A DNA stretch of 64,000 bases. Origin: Janthinobacterium sp. 1_2014MBL_MicDiv (GTDB lineage: Bacteria; Pseudomonadota; Gammaproteobacteria; Burkholderiales; Burkholderiaceae_D). The stretch is taken from the NCBI RefSeq assembly GCF_001865675.1, contig NZ_CP011319.1, forward strand, positions 6,324,001 through 6,388,000, written 5' to 3'. Of the stretch, positions 25,197 to 36,354 are shown in pieces. Position 1 is the first letter of the stretch. Each line of letters starts with the position of its first letter. A program made the translations under genes and the position numbers. A model generated the notes under the pieces. The model did not search any database, was not told the origin of the DNA, and saw only the letters and a list, made by a program, of their open reading frames with translations.

Positions 25197-27359
25197 ATGA
25201 CCCGTCCAACAATGCTCGTCATCGCCGCCAGCCTGATGCTGGCGCCAGCCGCCTTTGCCGCTACCGCCGCGCCAGCCACTGTTAAAGCCACAGCTACCGC
25301 TGCCGCCACGCTGCCCGCCTCGAACCCGTTTGCGCAAGCCAGCAGCCTGCCATTCAATTATCCGCCGTTCGACAAGGTGCAGGACGCCGACTACGCGCCT
25401 GCCTTTACGGCAGGCATGGCCGCCAACCTGGCGGAAATCACGGCGATCGCCAACAACCCGAAAGCGGCCACCTTCGACAACACCATCGTCGCCATGGAAC
25501 GCTCGGGCCAGCTGCTGGGCCGCGTGCGCACCGTGTTTTCCGTGATGTCCGGTTCGAACACGAATGACACGATCCAGGGCCTGGAACGCGAGCTGGCGCC
25601 GAAGATGGCGGCCCACAGCGACGCGATCATGCTCAACGACAAATTGTTCAAGCGCATCGACAGCCTCTACGCCAAGCGCGACAAGCTGGGCCTCGATGCG
25701 GAATCGAAACGCTTGCTCGAGCGCTACCACACGGACTTCGTGCGCGCCGGCGCCAAGCTGTCGGCGGCCGACAAGGAAAAGCTGCGCGCCTATAACGGCC
25801 AGCTGGCCGCCCTGTCGACCAAGTTCGCGCAGAATGTACTGAAGGAATTGAACGCGTCGGCCGTCGTCGTCGATACGCGCGAAGAGCTCGACGGCCTGTC
25901 GCCGGCCGCCATCGAAGTGGCCGCCGGCCTGGCCAAGAAGCGCGGCCTGGACGGCAAGTACGTGATCGCCCTCGTCAACACGACGGGCCAGGCGCCGCTG
26001 GCGCTGCTGACCAACCGCGCCTTGCGCGAACGCATCATGGCCGCCTCGCAAGCGCGCGGCAGCCGTGGCGGCGAGTTCGACAATACCCAGGAAGTGCTGG
26101 AACTGGCGAAACTGCGCGCCGAACGTGCCGCGTTGATGGGTTACCCGAACTACGCCGCGTATTCGCTGGAAGACCAGACGGCGCACGACACGACCGCCGT
26201 GAACGCCTTGCTGGGCGAATTGGCGAAGCCGGCCGTCGTCAATGCGCGCCGTGAAGCGGACGATATCCAGAAGGTCATCGATGCCGACAAGGGCGGTTTC
26301 AAGGTCGCGGCCAGCGACTGGGCCTTCTACAGCGACAAGGTGCGCGCCGAACGCTACAACTTTGATGAAAATCAGCTGAAACCGTACTTTGAAATGCACA
26401 GCGTGCTGACCAAGGGCGTGTTCTTTGCCGCAGGTAAATTGTATGGCTTGACCTTCAAGCAGCGCACCGACTTGCCCGTCTACACGGCCGACATGCTGGT
26501 GTACGACGTCTTCAACGAAGACGGCACGCAGCTGGCCATCTTCACCCTGGATCCATACGCGCGCAGCAACAAGCGCGGCGGCGCCTGGGCGAACGCCTAC
26601 GTGGGCCAGTCGAGCTTGCTCAATCGCAAACCCGTCATCGCGAATAACCTGAACATTCCAAAGCCGGAAGCGGGCCAGCCGACCCTGATGACGTTTGACG
26701 AAGTCAACACCATGTTCCACGAATTCGGCCATGCGCTGCACGGCATGTTCTCGAACGTGAAATACCCGCGCTTTGCCGGCACCAGCGTGCCGCGCGACTT
26801 CGTCGAATACCCGTCGCAAGTCAATGAAATGTGGGCGCTGTGGCCGGAAGTGCTGCAAAACTACGCCAAGCACTATCAAACGGGCGCGGCCATCCCGGCC
26901 GAGCTGCTGGCGAAAGTGACGGCGGCCGACAATTTCAACCAGGGCTATAAAACCACGGAATACCTGGCATCGGCCCTGCTGGACCAGCGCTGGCACCAGC
27001 TGACCCCGGCGCAAATTCCCACCGACGTGCTGGCGTTTGAAAAAACCGCCTTGAGCGACGCCGGCGTCGATTTCGCCCCGGCGCCGCCGCGCTACCGCAC
27101 CACGTATTTCTCGCATGCGTTCGCGGGCGGCTACTCGGCCGGCTACTACGCCTACCTGTGGTCGGAAAAGCTCGATGCCGACACGGTCGAGTGGTTCAAG
27201 GAAAACGGTGGCCTGACGCGCAAGAACGGCGACTGGTTCCGCAGCAAACTGCTGTCGCGCGGCGGCAGCGCCGATGCGCTCGACATCTACCGCAACTTCC
27301 GCGGCCGCGATGCGAAGATCGAGCCGCTGCTGGAACGCCGTGGCCTGAACGGCAAGTAA
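25197..27359 (+). CDS. M3 family zinc oligopeptidase, copy 1
   Basis: A 720-residue exported metallopeptidase of the Dcp/thimet family (M3A). The signal peptide is about residues 1-19 (ending AFAA), followed by an Ala/Thr-rich linker. The zinc motif HEFGH, within NTMFHEFGHALHG, lies near residue 507, and FVEYPSQVNEMW supplies the third ligand Glu. These enzymes release dipeptides or cleave short peptides; the signal peptide suggests a periplasmic role. TTG at 25176 is in frame, but ATG 25197 is preferred: it has GAAAGAAG upstream and aligns with the start of copy 2. Closed by the terminator at 27394. Confidence 0.93.
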   Translation: MTRPTMLVIAASLMLAPAAFAATAAPATVKATATAAATLPASNPFAQASSLPFNYPPFDKVQDADYAPAFTAGMAANLAEITAIANNPKAATFDNTIVAMERSGQLLGRVRTVFSVMSGSNTNDTIQGLERELAPKMAAHSDAIMLNDKLFKRIDSLYAKRDKLGLDAESKRLLERYHTDFVRAGAKLSAADKEKLRAYNGQLAALSTKFAQNVLKELNASAVVVDTREELDGLSPAAIEVAAGLAKKRGLDGKYVIALVNTTGQAPLALLTNRALRERIMAASQARGSRGGEFDNTQEVLELAKLRAERAALMGYPNYAAYSLEDQTAHDTTAVNALLGELAKPAVVNARREADDIQKVIDADKGGFKVAASDWAFYSDKVRAERYNFDENQLKPYFEMHSVLTKGVFFAAGKLYGLTFKQRTDLPVYTADMLVYDVFNEDGTQLAIFTLDPYARSNKRGGAWANAYVGQSSLLNRKPVIANNLNIPKPEAGQPTLMTFDEVNTMFHEFGHALHGMFSNVKYPRFAGTSVPRDFVEYPSQVNEMWALWPEVLQNYAKHYQTGAAIPAELLAKVTAADNFNQGYKTTEYLASALLDQRWHQLTPAQIPTDVLAFEKTALSDAGVDFAPAPPRYRTTYFSHAFAGGYSAGYYAYLWSEKLDADTVEWFKENGGLTRKNGDWFRSKLLSRGGSADALDIYRNFRGRDAKIEPLLERRGLNGK

Positions 27360-27393
27360 AAGCCTTGTTCCCGGTGTCAAAGCCGGGTCAATG

Positions 27394-27427
27394 AAAATGG
27401 CTGCCAAGCGATTGGCGGCCATTTTTA
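27394..27427 (+). terminator. Terminator between the M3 copies
   Basis: AAAATGGCTGCCAA-GCGA-TTGGCGGCCATTTTT is a long hairpin (one T-G or mismatch position) followed by T-rich sequence, 34 bp after the stop. Confidence 0.85.
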
Positions 27428-27540
27428 TTTGGCAATTCTGTTTGAAAACCGTGGTAAACCGCGCAGTTGGCGTGATACACCACAGGATAGCCCATGCTGG
27501 ATGACGCCTGTGTGACAGGCTGCTATGATCTGCAACTGGC

Positions 27541-27557
27541 CCGCGACGCGATCGCGG
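27541..27557 (+). promoter_or_regulatory. Leader inverted repeat before the second M3 gene
   Basis: CCGCGA-CGCGA-TCGCGG, 28 bp before the ATG at 27586, matching the repeat at 25154-25170. Confidence 0.5.
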
Positions 27558-27585
27558 TTCTTCCCCGCGCTTCCTGAAAGATGTC

Positions 27586-29730
27586 ATGATCCGTCCACAA
27601 CTGCTCGTCATCGCCGCCAGCGTCATGCTGGCCCACGCCGCCCCTTCCGCCCTGGCCGCCGCCGCTGCGCCTGCCGCCGCCATCAGCGCCCAGAACCCCC
27701 TGCTGAAAGCCAGTCCGCTGCCATTCCAGATGCCGCAGTTCGGCCTGATCAAGGATGCGCACTACGCGCCGGCGTTTGCCGAAGGCATGAAGCGGCAGCT
27801 GGCCGAAGTCAATGCGATCGCCGGCAACCGCCAGGCGCCCACGTTCGAGAACACCGTCGTTGCGCTCGAGCGCACGGGGCAGCTGCTGCACCGCGTGCAG
27901 AGCATCTTCAGCAACATGACGTCGACCAACACGAATGCCGTGCTGGAAGCGGTGGAAGTGGAGATGTCGCCGAAATTGGCCGCCCACACGGATGCCATCA
28001 ACCTGAACCCGAAACTGTTCGCCCGCATCGACACCCTGTACGCCAAGCGCGACAAGCTGGGCCTCGATGCGGAATCCCTGCACCTGCTGGAACGCTATCA
28101 CACGGATTTCGTGCGCGCCGGCGCCAAGCTGTCCGATGCGGACAAGGACAAACTGAAAGCCTACAACGCCGAGCAGGCGGGCCTGGAAACGGCCTTCGCG
28201 CAAAATGTGCTGAAGGAAACGAATGCCAAGAGCATCGTCGTCGACACGCGCGCCGAGCTGGCCGGCATGACGGACAGCGATATCGACACGGCCGCCGCGG
28301 CCGCCAAGGAGCGCGGCTTGACGGGCAAGTTCCTCATCGCCCTCGTCAACACCAGCGGCCAGCCGCCGCTGGCCGTGCTGACCAACCGCGCCACGCGCCA
28401 GCGCCTGATGGAGGCGTCGCTGAACCGGGGCAGCCAGGGCGGCGAGTTCGACAACCGCGCCATCGTGCTGAAACTGGCGAAACTGCGCGCCGAACGGGCT
28501 ACCTTGCTCGGCTACGCCAATTACGCCGCGTATGCGCTGGAAGACCAGACGGCCAAGACCACGACGGCCGTCAACACCCTGCTGTCGGAATTGGCGAAAC
28601 CGGCCGTCGCCAACGCGCGCCGCGAAGCGGCCGACCTGCAGCAAGTGGTCGACGCGGAAAAGGGCGGCTTCCAGGTGGCGGCGGCCGACTGGGCCATCTA
28701 CACGGACAAGCTGCGCAAGCAGCGCTTCAATTTCGATGAAAACGAGCTGAAACCGTATCTGGAACTCAACAGTGTCCTGAACAACGGCGTCTTCTTTGCC
28801 GCCAACAAGTTGTATGGCATCAGCTTCAAGGAACGCAAGGATTTGCCGGTGTATAACCCGGACGTGCGCGTCTACGACGTTCTCGATGCCAACGGCAAGC
28901 CGCTGGCCCTGTTCATCGCCGACTTCTATGCGCGCGGCAACAAGCATGGCGGCGCGTGGATGAATGAATACGTGTCGCAATCGTCGCTGATGGGCACGCA
29001 CCCGGTGGTGGCCAACCAGCTCAACATCCCGAAACCGCCGGCCGGCCAGCCGACCTTGCTGACCTTCGATGAAGTGACGACCATGTTCCACGAATTCGGC
29101 CATGCGCTGCACGGTATGTTCTCGAACGTGAAATACCCGCGCTTTGCCGGCACCAGCGTGCCGAGCGACTTCGTCGAGTATCCGTCGCAAGTCAATGAAA
29201 TGTGGGCCGTGTGGCCGGAAGTGCTGCAAAACTACGCCAAGCACTACCAGAGCGGCGCCGCCATGCCGCAGGAATTGCTCGACAAGGTGACGGCGGCGAA
29301 GAAATTCAACCAGGGCTTCATGACGACGGAATACCTGTCGGCGGCCCTGCTGGACCAGCGCTGGCACCAGCTGGCGCCAGCGCAGATTCCGACGGACGTG
29401 CTGGCCTTTGAAGCGGCCTCGCTGAAGGACGCGGGCGTCGATTACGCGCCCGTGCCGCCGCGTTACCGCACGGCCTACTTCTCGCACAGTTTCTCGGGCG
29501 GCTACTCGGCGGCGTACTACGCCTACCTGTGGTCGGAGAAACTGGACGCGGAATCGGTCAACTGGTTCAAGGAAAACGGCGGCCTGACGCGCAAGAATGG
29601 CGACTGGTTCCGCGCCAAGCTGCTGTCGCGCGGCGGCAGCGTCGATGCGCTGCAACTGTTCCGCGACTTCCGCGGCCGCGACGCCACCGTCGAACCGCTG
29701 CTGGAACGCCGCGGCTTGAACGCCAAGTAA
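27586..29730 (+). CDS. M3 family zinc oligopeptidase, copy 2
   Basis: A 714-residue paralogue of the gene before it, with long identical runs from the leader to the end (for example TLYAKRDKLGLDAES and FHEFGHALHGMFSNVKYPRF). The signal peptide is about residues 1-23. The zinc motif HEFGH is near residue 502, with the downstream Glu in FVEYPSQVNEMW. Differences cluster in the N-terminal 100 residues and in surface loops, so the copies may differ in substrate. Separate terminator and leader repeats imply the duplication included the control region. A VF530-type gene begins 109 bp later. Confidence 0.93.
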   Translation: MIRPQLLVIAASVMLAHAAPSALAAAAAPAAAISAQNPLLKASPLPFQMPQFGLIKDAHYAPAFAEGMKRQLAEVNAIAGNRQAPTFENTVVALERTGQLLHRVQSIFSNMTSTNTNAVLEAVEVEMSPKLAAHTDAINLNPKLFARIDTLYAKRDKLGLDAESLHLLERYHTDFVRAGAKLSDADKDKLKAYNAEQAGLETAFAQNVLKETNAKSIVVDTRAELAGMTDSDIDTAAAAAKERGLTGKFLIALVNTSGQPPLAVLTNRATRQRLMEASLNRGSQGGEFDNRAIVLKLAKLRAERATLLGYANYAAYALEDQTAKTTTAVNTLLSELAKPAVANARREAADLQQVVDAEKGGFQVAAADWAIYTDKLRKQRFNFDENELKPYLELNSVLNNGVFFAANKLYGISFKERKDLPVYNPDVRVYDVLDANGKPLALFIADFYARGNKHGGAWMNEYVSQSSLMGTHPVVANQLNIPKPPAGQPTLLTFDEVTTMFHEFGHALHGMFSNVKYPRFAGTSVPSDFVEYPSQVNEMWAVWPEVLQNYAKHYQSGAAMPQELLDKVTAAKKFNQGFMTTEYLSAALLDQRWHQLAPAQIPTDVLAFEAASLKDAGVDYAPVPPRYRTAYFSHSFSGGYSAAYYAYLWSEKLDAESVNWFKENGGLTRKNGDWFRAKLLSRGGSVDALQLFRDFRGRDATVEPLLERRGLNAK

Positions 29731-29839
29731 ACCGCCCTCATCTGAAGCTTGCGCTGCGTCGTCATGGCGCACGCAAGCTTTCTGTGCCGGCGGCGTAGAA
29801 TTGAGTAAGATGTCAATAAGAAGGCAGTCGAAAGAGTAT

Positions 29840-30052
29840 ATGAGTCAGCAAGATTTGAATGGCATTACCCTGGAAGGTATCGTGACGCGCCTGCACGCCC
29901 ACTACGGCTGGGACGGCTTGGCCAAGCACATTGATATCAATTGCTTCATCAGCGATCCCAGCATCAAGTCGAGCCTGAAGTTTTTGCGCAAGACCCCGTG
30001 GGCCAGGAGCAAGGTGGAACAGCTGTACCTGGACACGCAATTTACGGACTGA
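29840..30052 (+). CDS. VF530 family DNA-binding protein (DUF2132)
   Basis: A 70-residue protein starting MSQQDLNGITLEGIVTRLHA, with the family's INCFISDPSIKSSLKFLRKT and WARSKVEQLYLD blocks. The NMR structure of the Vibrio VF530 protein shows a helical fold like DNA-end-binding domains; the role is unknown. The upstream in-frame ATGs at 29801 and 29810 lack conservation, so ATG 29840 is chosen. The next gene starts 11 bp after the stop, so both are probably in one transcript. Confidence 0.85.
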   Translation: MSQQDLNGITLEGIVTRLHAHYGWDGLAKHIDINCFISDPSIKSSLKFLRKTPWARSKVEQLYLDTQFTD

Positions 30053-30063
30053 CAGGAAAAAAC

Positions 30064-30342
30064 ATGGATAGCAAACTCAAGGAATCGCTGCAACAGCTGC
30101 ACTCGACGCTGGAAACCAGCGGCCCCGTCGATGAAGAACTGCATGGTTTGCTGCAAAAACTCGATGTCGACATCAAGTTGCTGATGGAAAAGCGCGCCGC
30201 GCAGGAGCAGGAAGAAGAATCGACCACCTACGGCCTGGCCGAGCGCAGCCAGGAATTGTCGGCCAAATTCGCGGTGAAACATCCGAAACTGGAGCCGGCA
30301 TTGCGCGAATTGGGTGAGATTCTCGCCAATATGGGTATCTGA
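30064..30342 (+). CDS. DUF4404 family protein
   Basis: A 92-residue, acidic, mostly helical protein starting MDSKLKESLQQLHSTLE and ending HPKLEPALRELGEILANMGI, which matches DUF4404. Function unknown. The start has AGGAAAAAAC upstream and follows the VF530-like gene by 11 bp. No signal peptide or membrane helix. The next 282 bp up to ygiQ hold no convincing gene; I see no terminator with a T run there. Confidence 0.8.
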   Translation: MDSKLKESLQQLHSTLETSGPVDEELHGLLQKLDVDIKLLMEKRAAQEQEEESTTYGLAERSQELSAKFAVKHPKLEPALRELGEILANMGI

Positions 30343-30624
30343 TGCAGCGCTGAAAACCGACTGCGCAGCCCACTGCCGGGCATGTCTTGCTTACCGTGCC
30401 TGCGTACGGTTCCGCTATTCAACCCGGCATTGCGCTTGCCCGCGACGCTTTCGGGCGGCGCCGGGACGATGTTAATGCAATGATAAAAAACCGCTCCTCA
30501 GTTACAATTTCCCAATGGGAATTCCCCAAGTGATTGAAAAATAAACGTTTTTTGTACTGAAATCCAACAGTAAAAAGCAGGCCGTCAGGTTGGAAATGGC
30601 CAATTCCGGTACAATCCGTACCCT

Positions 30625-32961
<2,337 letters not shown>

Positions 32962-33008
32962 GTCGCAAGTCAGGCATTCCGCGCCGATCCTGGCGCCGGA
33001 CGATGCAC

Positions 33009-33044
33009 AACCCGGCAACGCAGCCTGCGTTGCCGGGTTTTTTT
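33009..33044 (+). terminator. Terminator after ygiQ
   Basis: AACCCGGCAACGCA-GCC-TGCGTTGCCGGGTT, a perfect 14-bp stem, then T7. It closes ygiQ 47 bp after its stop; 211 bp remain before the zinc-ribbon cluster. Confidence 0.92.
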
Positions 33045-33255
33045 ATGCGCCGCGCCGACCCGGACGTGCATGGCAGGCGGGAAAATTTTTTACCAATATT
33101 TAAAAATTGGATAGAGCAAAAGGCAATTTTCCCTTGTGGCAACTAGTGGTTTGAAAATATACTCGCTGAATATTTAGCCGTACGGCAACAAAGCTGTAAT
33201 TCTGGCAATCGCCGAATGCAGGCGGCTCCAGCGTTTATATGAAAAGAGATGCCAA

Positions 33256-34365
33256 TTGAAATGCCTTTCCTGCCAGGCCGAGAATAAGCCGGGCGCCAAA
33301 TTCTGTTCTTCCTGCGGCACGACGTTTGCCGCTGCCGTGCCCGTGCAGGGCAAATCCTGTGGCCAGTGCGGCCATGACTGCAAGCCGGACGCCAAGTTCT
33401 GCCCCAGGTGCGCGTTCAGTTTTGGCGTTGCCGCGCCTGCCGTGGCCGCGCCGCCCGCCGCTGCATCCGTGCCGCCGCCGCTGCCCGAACCTGTCTTCAC
33501 GCCAGCTTCTGAGCCCGCTATCGGGCCGGTGATGGAGCCGGTTGCGGAAACCGCTCCGGAAACCGCTCCGGAAACCGTTCCGGAAACCGTCGCCGAAGTG
33601 CTGGCGCCGGTCGCCGTGCCCCTGAGCCTGAGCAAGTCGCCGCCGCCTCCCGCGCTGGAGAAGCGCATTGCCGAGCCTGTTCACGCACCGGAGCCAGAAC
33701 CTGCACCTGAGGCAGTACGCGTGCCTGCGCCCGTACCTGAGCCTGAAGCGCTGCCTGAACCTGCGCCTGAATCTGCGCCCGCTGACGGCAAGCGTAGCAA
33801 GCTGATCGCTGTCGCCGCTGCGGCGTTGGTGCTGGCCGCCGCTGCCGGTGCTTATTACTACATGTCAGGCATCCCGTCCGCATCAGTGCCTGCGGCGGAC
33901 GCTGTTCCGGCGGCGCTGGCCACCACGGACGCGGCGCCAGTGGCGGAGGCGCCGCTGGACATCAGCGATCAGGCCCTCGATGGCGTCACGGCGGCCGAGC
34001 CTGCCGCGACGCCCGCCGTGGCCGAACCGGCGCCGGCGCCAGTCCCGGTTTCCGCCCCTGTACCAGTCCCCGCGCCCGCGCCGCTGCCGGCGCCAGCACC
34101 GGTGCCCGTCGTGGAAAAGCCCGTCAAACCCGTCAAGGTGGCACCGCCGGCCGCGCCTGCCAGCAAGCCGTCCGGTCTCGAAGGCGTGATCACGGACAGC
34201 CTGTCGGAAGCGAGCCACTGCATGAGCCAACGCAAGTATGACTGCGCCATCGCCAACGCGAATGCCGTGCTGCGCATGGACACGGGCAACCGCTACGCGC
34301 TCGACATCAAGCGCAAGGCGAAAGAGGCGCAAGACAAGGCGCTGTCGCAAATCCAGATCGAGTAA
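33256..34365 (+). CDS. Zinc-ribbon membrane protein, cluster gene 1
   Basis: A 369-residue protein that appears to start at TTG 33256 (AAGAGA upstream), giving MKCLSCQAENKPGAKFCSSC. Two zinc ribbons follow (Cys pairs at about residues 3-6/18-21 and 35-38/50-53), then a Pro/Ala/Glu-rich linker with a 12-bp tandem repeat, one membrane helix near residues 180-200 (AVAAAALVLAAAAGAYYYM), a second Pro/Ala linker, and a C-terminal segment SHCMSQRKYDCAIANANAVL that looks like a TPR-type helix pair. The layout suggests zinc-bound cytoplasmic N-terminus and periplasmic C-terminus. I do not recognise a named family. First of four closely spaced genes. Confidence 0.75.
   Translation: MKCLSCQAENKPGAKFCSSCGTTFAAAVPVQGKSCGQCGHDCKPDAKFCPRCAFSFGVAAPAVAAPPAAASVPPPLPEPVFTPASEPAIGPVMEPVAETAPETAPETVPETVAEVLAPVAVPLSLSKSPPPPALEKRIAEPVHAPEPEPAPEAVRVPAPVPEPEALPEPAPESAPADGKRSKLIAVAAAALVLAAAAGAYYYMSGIPSASVPAADAVPAALATTDAAPVAEAPLDISDQALDGVTAAEPAATPAVAEPAPAPVPVSAPVPVPAPAPLPAPAPVPVVEKPVKPVKVAPPAAPASKPSGLEGVITDSLSEASHCMSQRKYDCAIANANAVLRMDTGNRYALDIKRKAKEAQDKALSQIQIE
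33547..33594 (+). repeat. 12-bp tandem repeat in the linker
   Basis: GAAACCGCTCCG occurs twice exactly, then as GAAACCGTTCCG and a decayed GAAACCGTCGCC, coding for Glu-Thr-Ala-Pro-type repeats. Such in-frame repeats can vary in number without breaking the gene. Confidence 0.85.
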
Positions 34366-34414
34366 GCCGCGCGCCTTGCCTTCCATTCCTATTTTGATCT
34401 TTCCGGAGAATAAC

Positions 34415-35140
34415 GTGAAAAACTTGAAACAAATGGCCAAGCCCCTGGTGGCGATGCTGGTCGTATCCTCGATGCTGGCCGGTTGCGCCGCGCCGGGCGG
34501 CCCTGGCGCCACCGGCAATACCACCACCGCAGGCACGGAAGCGGCCAGCGGCGAATGCAATACGGCCATGCTGGCCGGCATCGGCGCCGTCGTCGGCGGC
34601 TTGCTGGGCGGCGGCAACAACACGGTGCGCGGCGCGGCCCTGGGCGCCAGCCTGGGCGCGCTTGCCTGCGTGGCCTTGAATTATCAAAGCCAGCAAGTCA
34701 AGACGGCGCAGCAGGTGCAGAGCGATTACAAGGTAGCCAACAAGGGCAAGCTGCCTGAGCAGTCGACCCTGGTGAAATACGAAACGGGCTTTACGCCGGC
34801 CTCCGTGCGTCCGGGCCAGAAGGCGCAGACCAATTCGTATATCGAAGTGGCCGCCGGCACGCGCGATCCGAACCCGCTGGTGGAAGAGGAATTGAGCCTG
34901 TACAAGCCAAATGGCGACTTGATCAAAACCGTGCGCAAGGTGGTCAGCAGCAACAACGGCAGCGGCGCCTACAAGGGCGGCTTCTCGATTCCCATGCCGG
35001 AAGGCGTGCCACAGGGCATTTATCCCGTCCGCACGGCCCTGTACCTGAATAACAAGCGCGTTGGCGGCCAGGACGTCAAGTTGCAGATCGTCCAGCGCCA
35101 AACGCCTGCAGCGGAGCTGCAGCTGGCGCGCGCGTACTAA
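34415..35140 (+). CDS. Glycine-zipper lipoprotein, cluster gene 2
   Basis: A 241-residue lipoprotein with GTG start and GGAG eight bases before it. The signal peptide ends in the lipobox LAGC (Cys23). A glycine-zipper hairpin follows (IGAVVGGLLGGGNNTVRGAA then LGASLGALACVALNY), as in 17-kDa antigen-like and RcnB/OmpA-linked lipoproteins. The C-terminal half is a beta-rich domain (YIEVAAGTRDPNPLVEEELS, IYPVRTALYLNNKRVGGQDV) that I cannot place. It starts 49 bp after gene 1 and ends 75 bp before gene 3. Likely inserted in the outer or inner membrane; role unknown. Confidence 0.82.
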   Translation: MKNLKQMAKPLVAMLVVSSMLAGCAAPGGPGATGNTTTAGTEAASGECNTAMLAGIGAVVGGLLGGGNNTVRGAALGASLGALACVALNYQSQQVKTAQQVQSDYKVANKGKLPEQSTLVKYETGFTPASVRPGQKAQTNSYIEVAAGTRDPNPLVEEELSLYKPNGDLIKTVRKVVSSNNGSGAYKGGFSIPMPEGVPQGIYPVRTALYLNNKRVGGQDVKLQIVQRQTPAAELQLARAY

Positions 35141-35215
35141 GCTCGCCGTCAAAACTGATTGCCACGGGCGGCCAGGCTGGCCGCCCTATCCCGATTCACC
35201 CCATCCAGGCCTTAC

Positions 35216-36346
35216 ATGACCATTTCCAACGAAGCACATCAACCCCTGCCGTTTTCCTCCGCCCTCGGTTCGCTGATCGAAGCGACCGATGCCATCAAGA
35301 ACTTCCGCGCGATTGCCCTGCTGGCCCTGACCTTCATCGGCGCCGTGCTCGTCGGCGGCGTCCTGACAATGCTCGCCGGCAGCATGAGTAGTGTCGTGCT
35401 GGCTTTCCTGGGCGGCTTGATGGCCTTCCTCGTGATGTTTTACGGCTCCAACGCCGTCGGCATCATGCTGATGCGCGATGCGCAGGGCCAGCCTGGCATG
35501 AGCCTGGTTGATGCCGTGCTCGTCTCGCTGTACACGAGCCACCGCCTGATCGCCGTCTTCATCATCGAATTCCTCATCGTGCTGGCGGCCATGATCGTCA
35601 TCGCCATCATCTTGTTTGTGTGCAAGATTCCCGTGCTCGGTCCCGTGCTGTACACGGTTGTCTTCCCCCTCTCGGCCATCGTGCTGGGCGTGCTGGTGTT
35701 CGCGCTGTTCTACGTGATGCTGCCGCTGGCCGGCCCTGCCGCCTGGTCGGGCGCCACCGTGTTCCAGATCATTGCCCGCCTGAACCTGATCGTGCGCACC
35801 AAGCTGGTGTCGGTGATCTTGCTGGAAGTGCTGCTGTTCCTGATCACCGCGTTTACGGCGCTGCTGATCTTTGGCGTGCTGGGCACGGGCGTGTCGCTGA
35901 CCAGCGGTATGTCGGCTGGCATCCTCAGCCTGGGCGAGATGAATATGTATGCGCTGGCTGCGGGCCTGGGTCGCGGCGGCTCCGGTTCCGGCTATCTCAT
36001 CGCAGCCGGTCTCGGCGGCGGCTTGCTGATGGCGGCAGCGGCCGTCGTGCCGGGCCTGATCTTCACCAAGGGCGTGTGCATCATTTACCTGAACGCCACG
36101 CGCAATGTCGATTTCAGCGCTTCCGAAGCGAGCCTGAACGACGGCCTGGCCACGGTCAAGAAAAAAGCCGAGGAAGCGCGTGAACGCGCGCGCGCCCTGG
36201 CCGAGCAGGCGGCCACGCCCGCCACGCCAGCTGCACCGGCAGCCGCCGCCGCTCCTGCGGCCGAAGGCTTGCAATGCCCGAGCTGCAAGGCGCCGGTCGC
36301 GGCCGACGATGCGTTCTGCGGCGAATGCGCGCATAAACTCAAGTAA
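35216..36346 (+). CDS. Polytopic membrane protein with C-terminal zinc ribbon, cluster gene 3
   Basis: A 376-residue protein with seven or so hydrophobic stretches between residues 32 and 300, several rich in Gly/Ala (for example YLIAAGLGGGLLMAAAAVV), then a charged helix (VKKKAEEARERARALAEQA), an Ala/Pro linker and a final zinc ribbon, CPSCKAPVAADDAFCGECAH. ATG 35216 is preferred over an open frame at 35159 with no conservation. A shared zinc-ribbon type with genes 1 and 4 suggests these proteins act together. No transporter signature is obvious. Confidence 0.78.
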   Translation: MTISNEAHQPLPFSSALGSLIEATDAIKNFRAIALLALTFIGAVLVGGVLTMLAGSMSSVVLAFLGGLMAFLVMFYGSNAVGIMLMRDAQGQPGMSLVDAVLVSLYTSHRLIAVFIIEFLIVLAAMIVIAIILFVCKIPVLGPVLYTVVFPLSAIVLGVLVFALFYVMLPLAGPAAWSGATVFQIIARLNLIVRTKLVSVILLEVLLFLITAFTALLIFGVLGTGVSLTSGMSAGILSLGEMNMYALAAGLGRGGSGSGYLIAAGLGGGLLMAAAAVVPGLIFTKGVCIIYLNATRNVDFSASEASLNDGLATVKKKAEEARERARALAEQAATPATPAAPAAAAAPAAEGLQCPSCKAPVAADDAFCGECAHKLK

Positions 36347-36354
36347 GGCTGACC

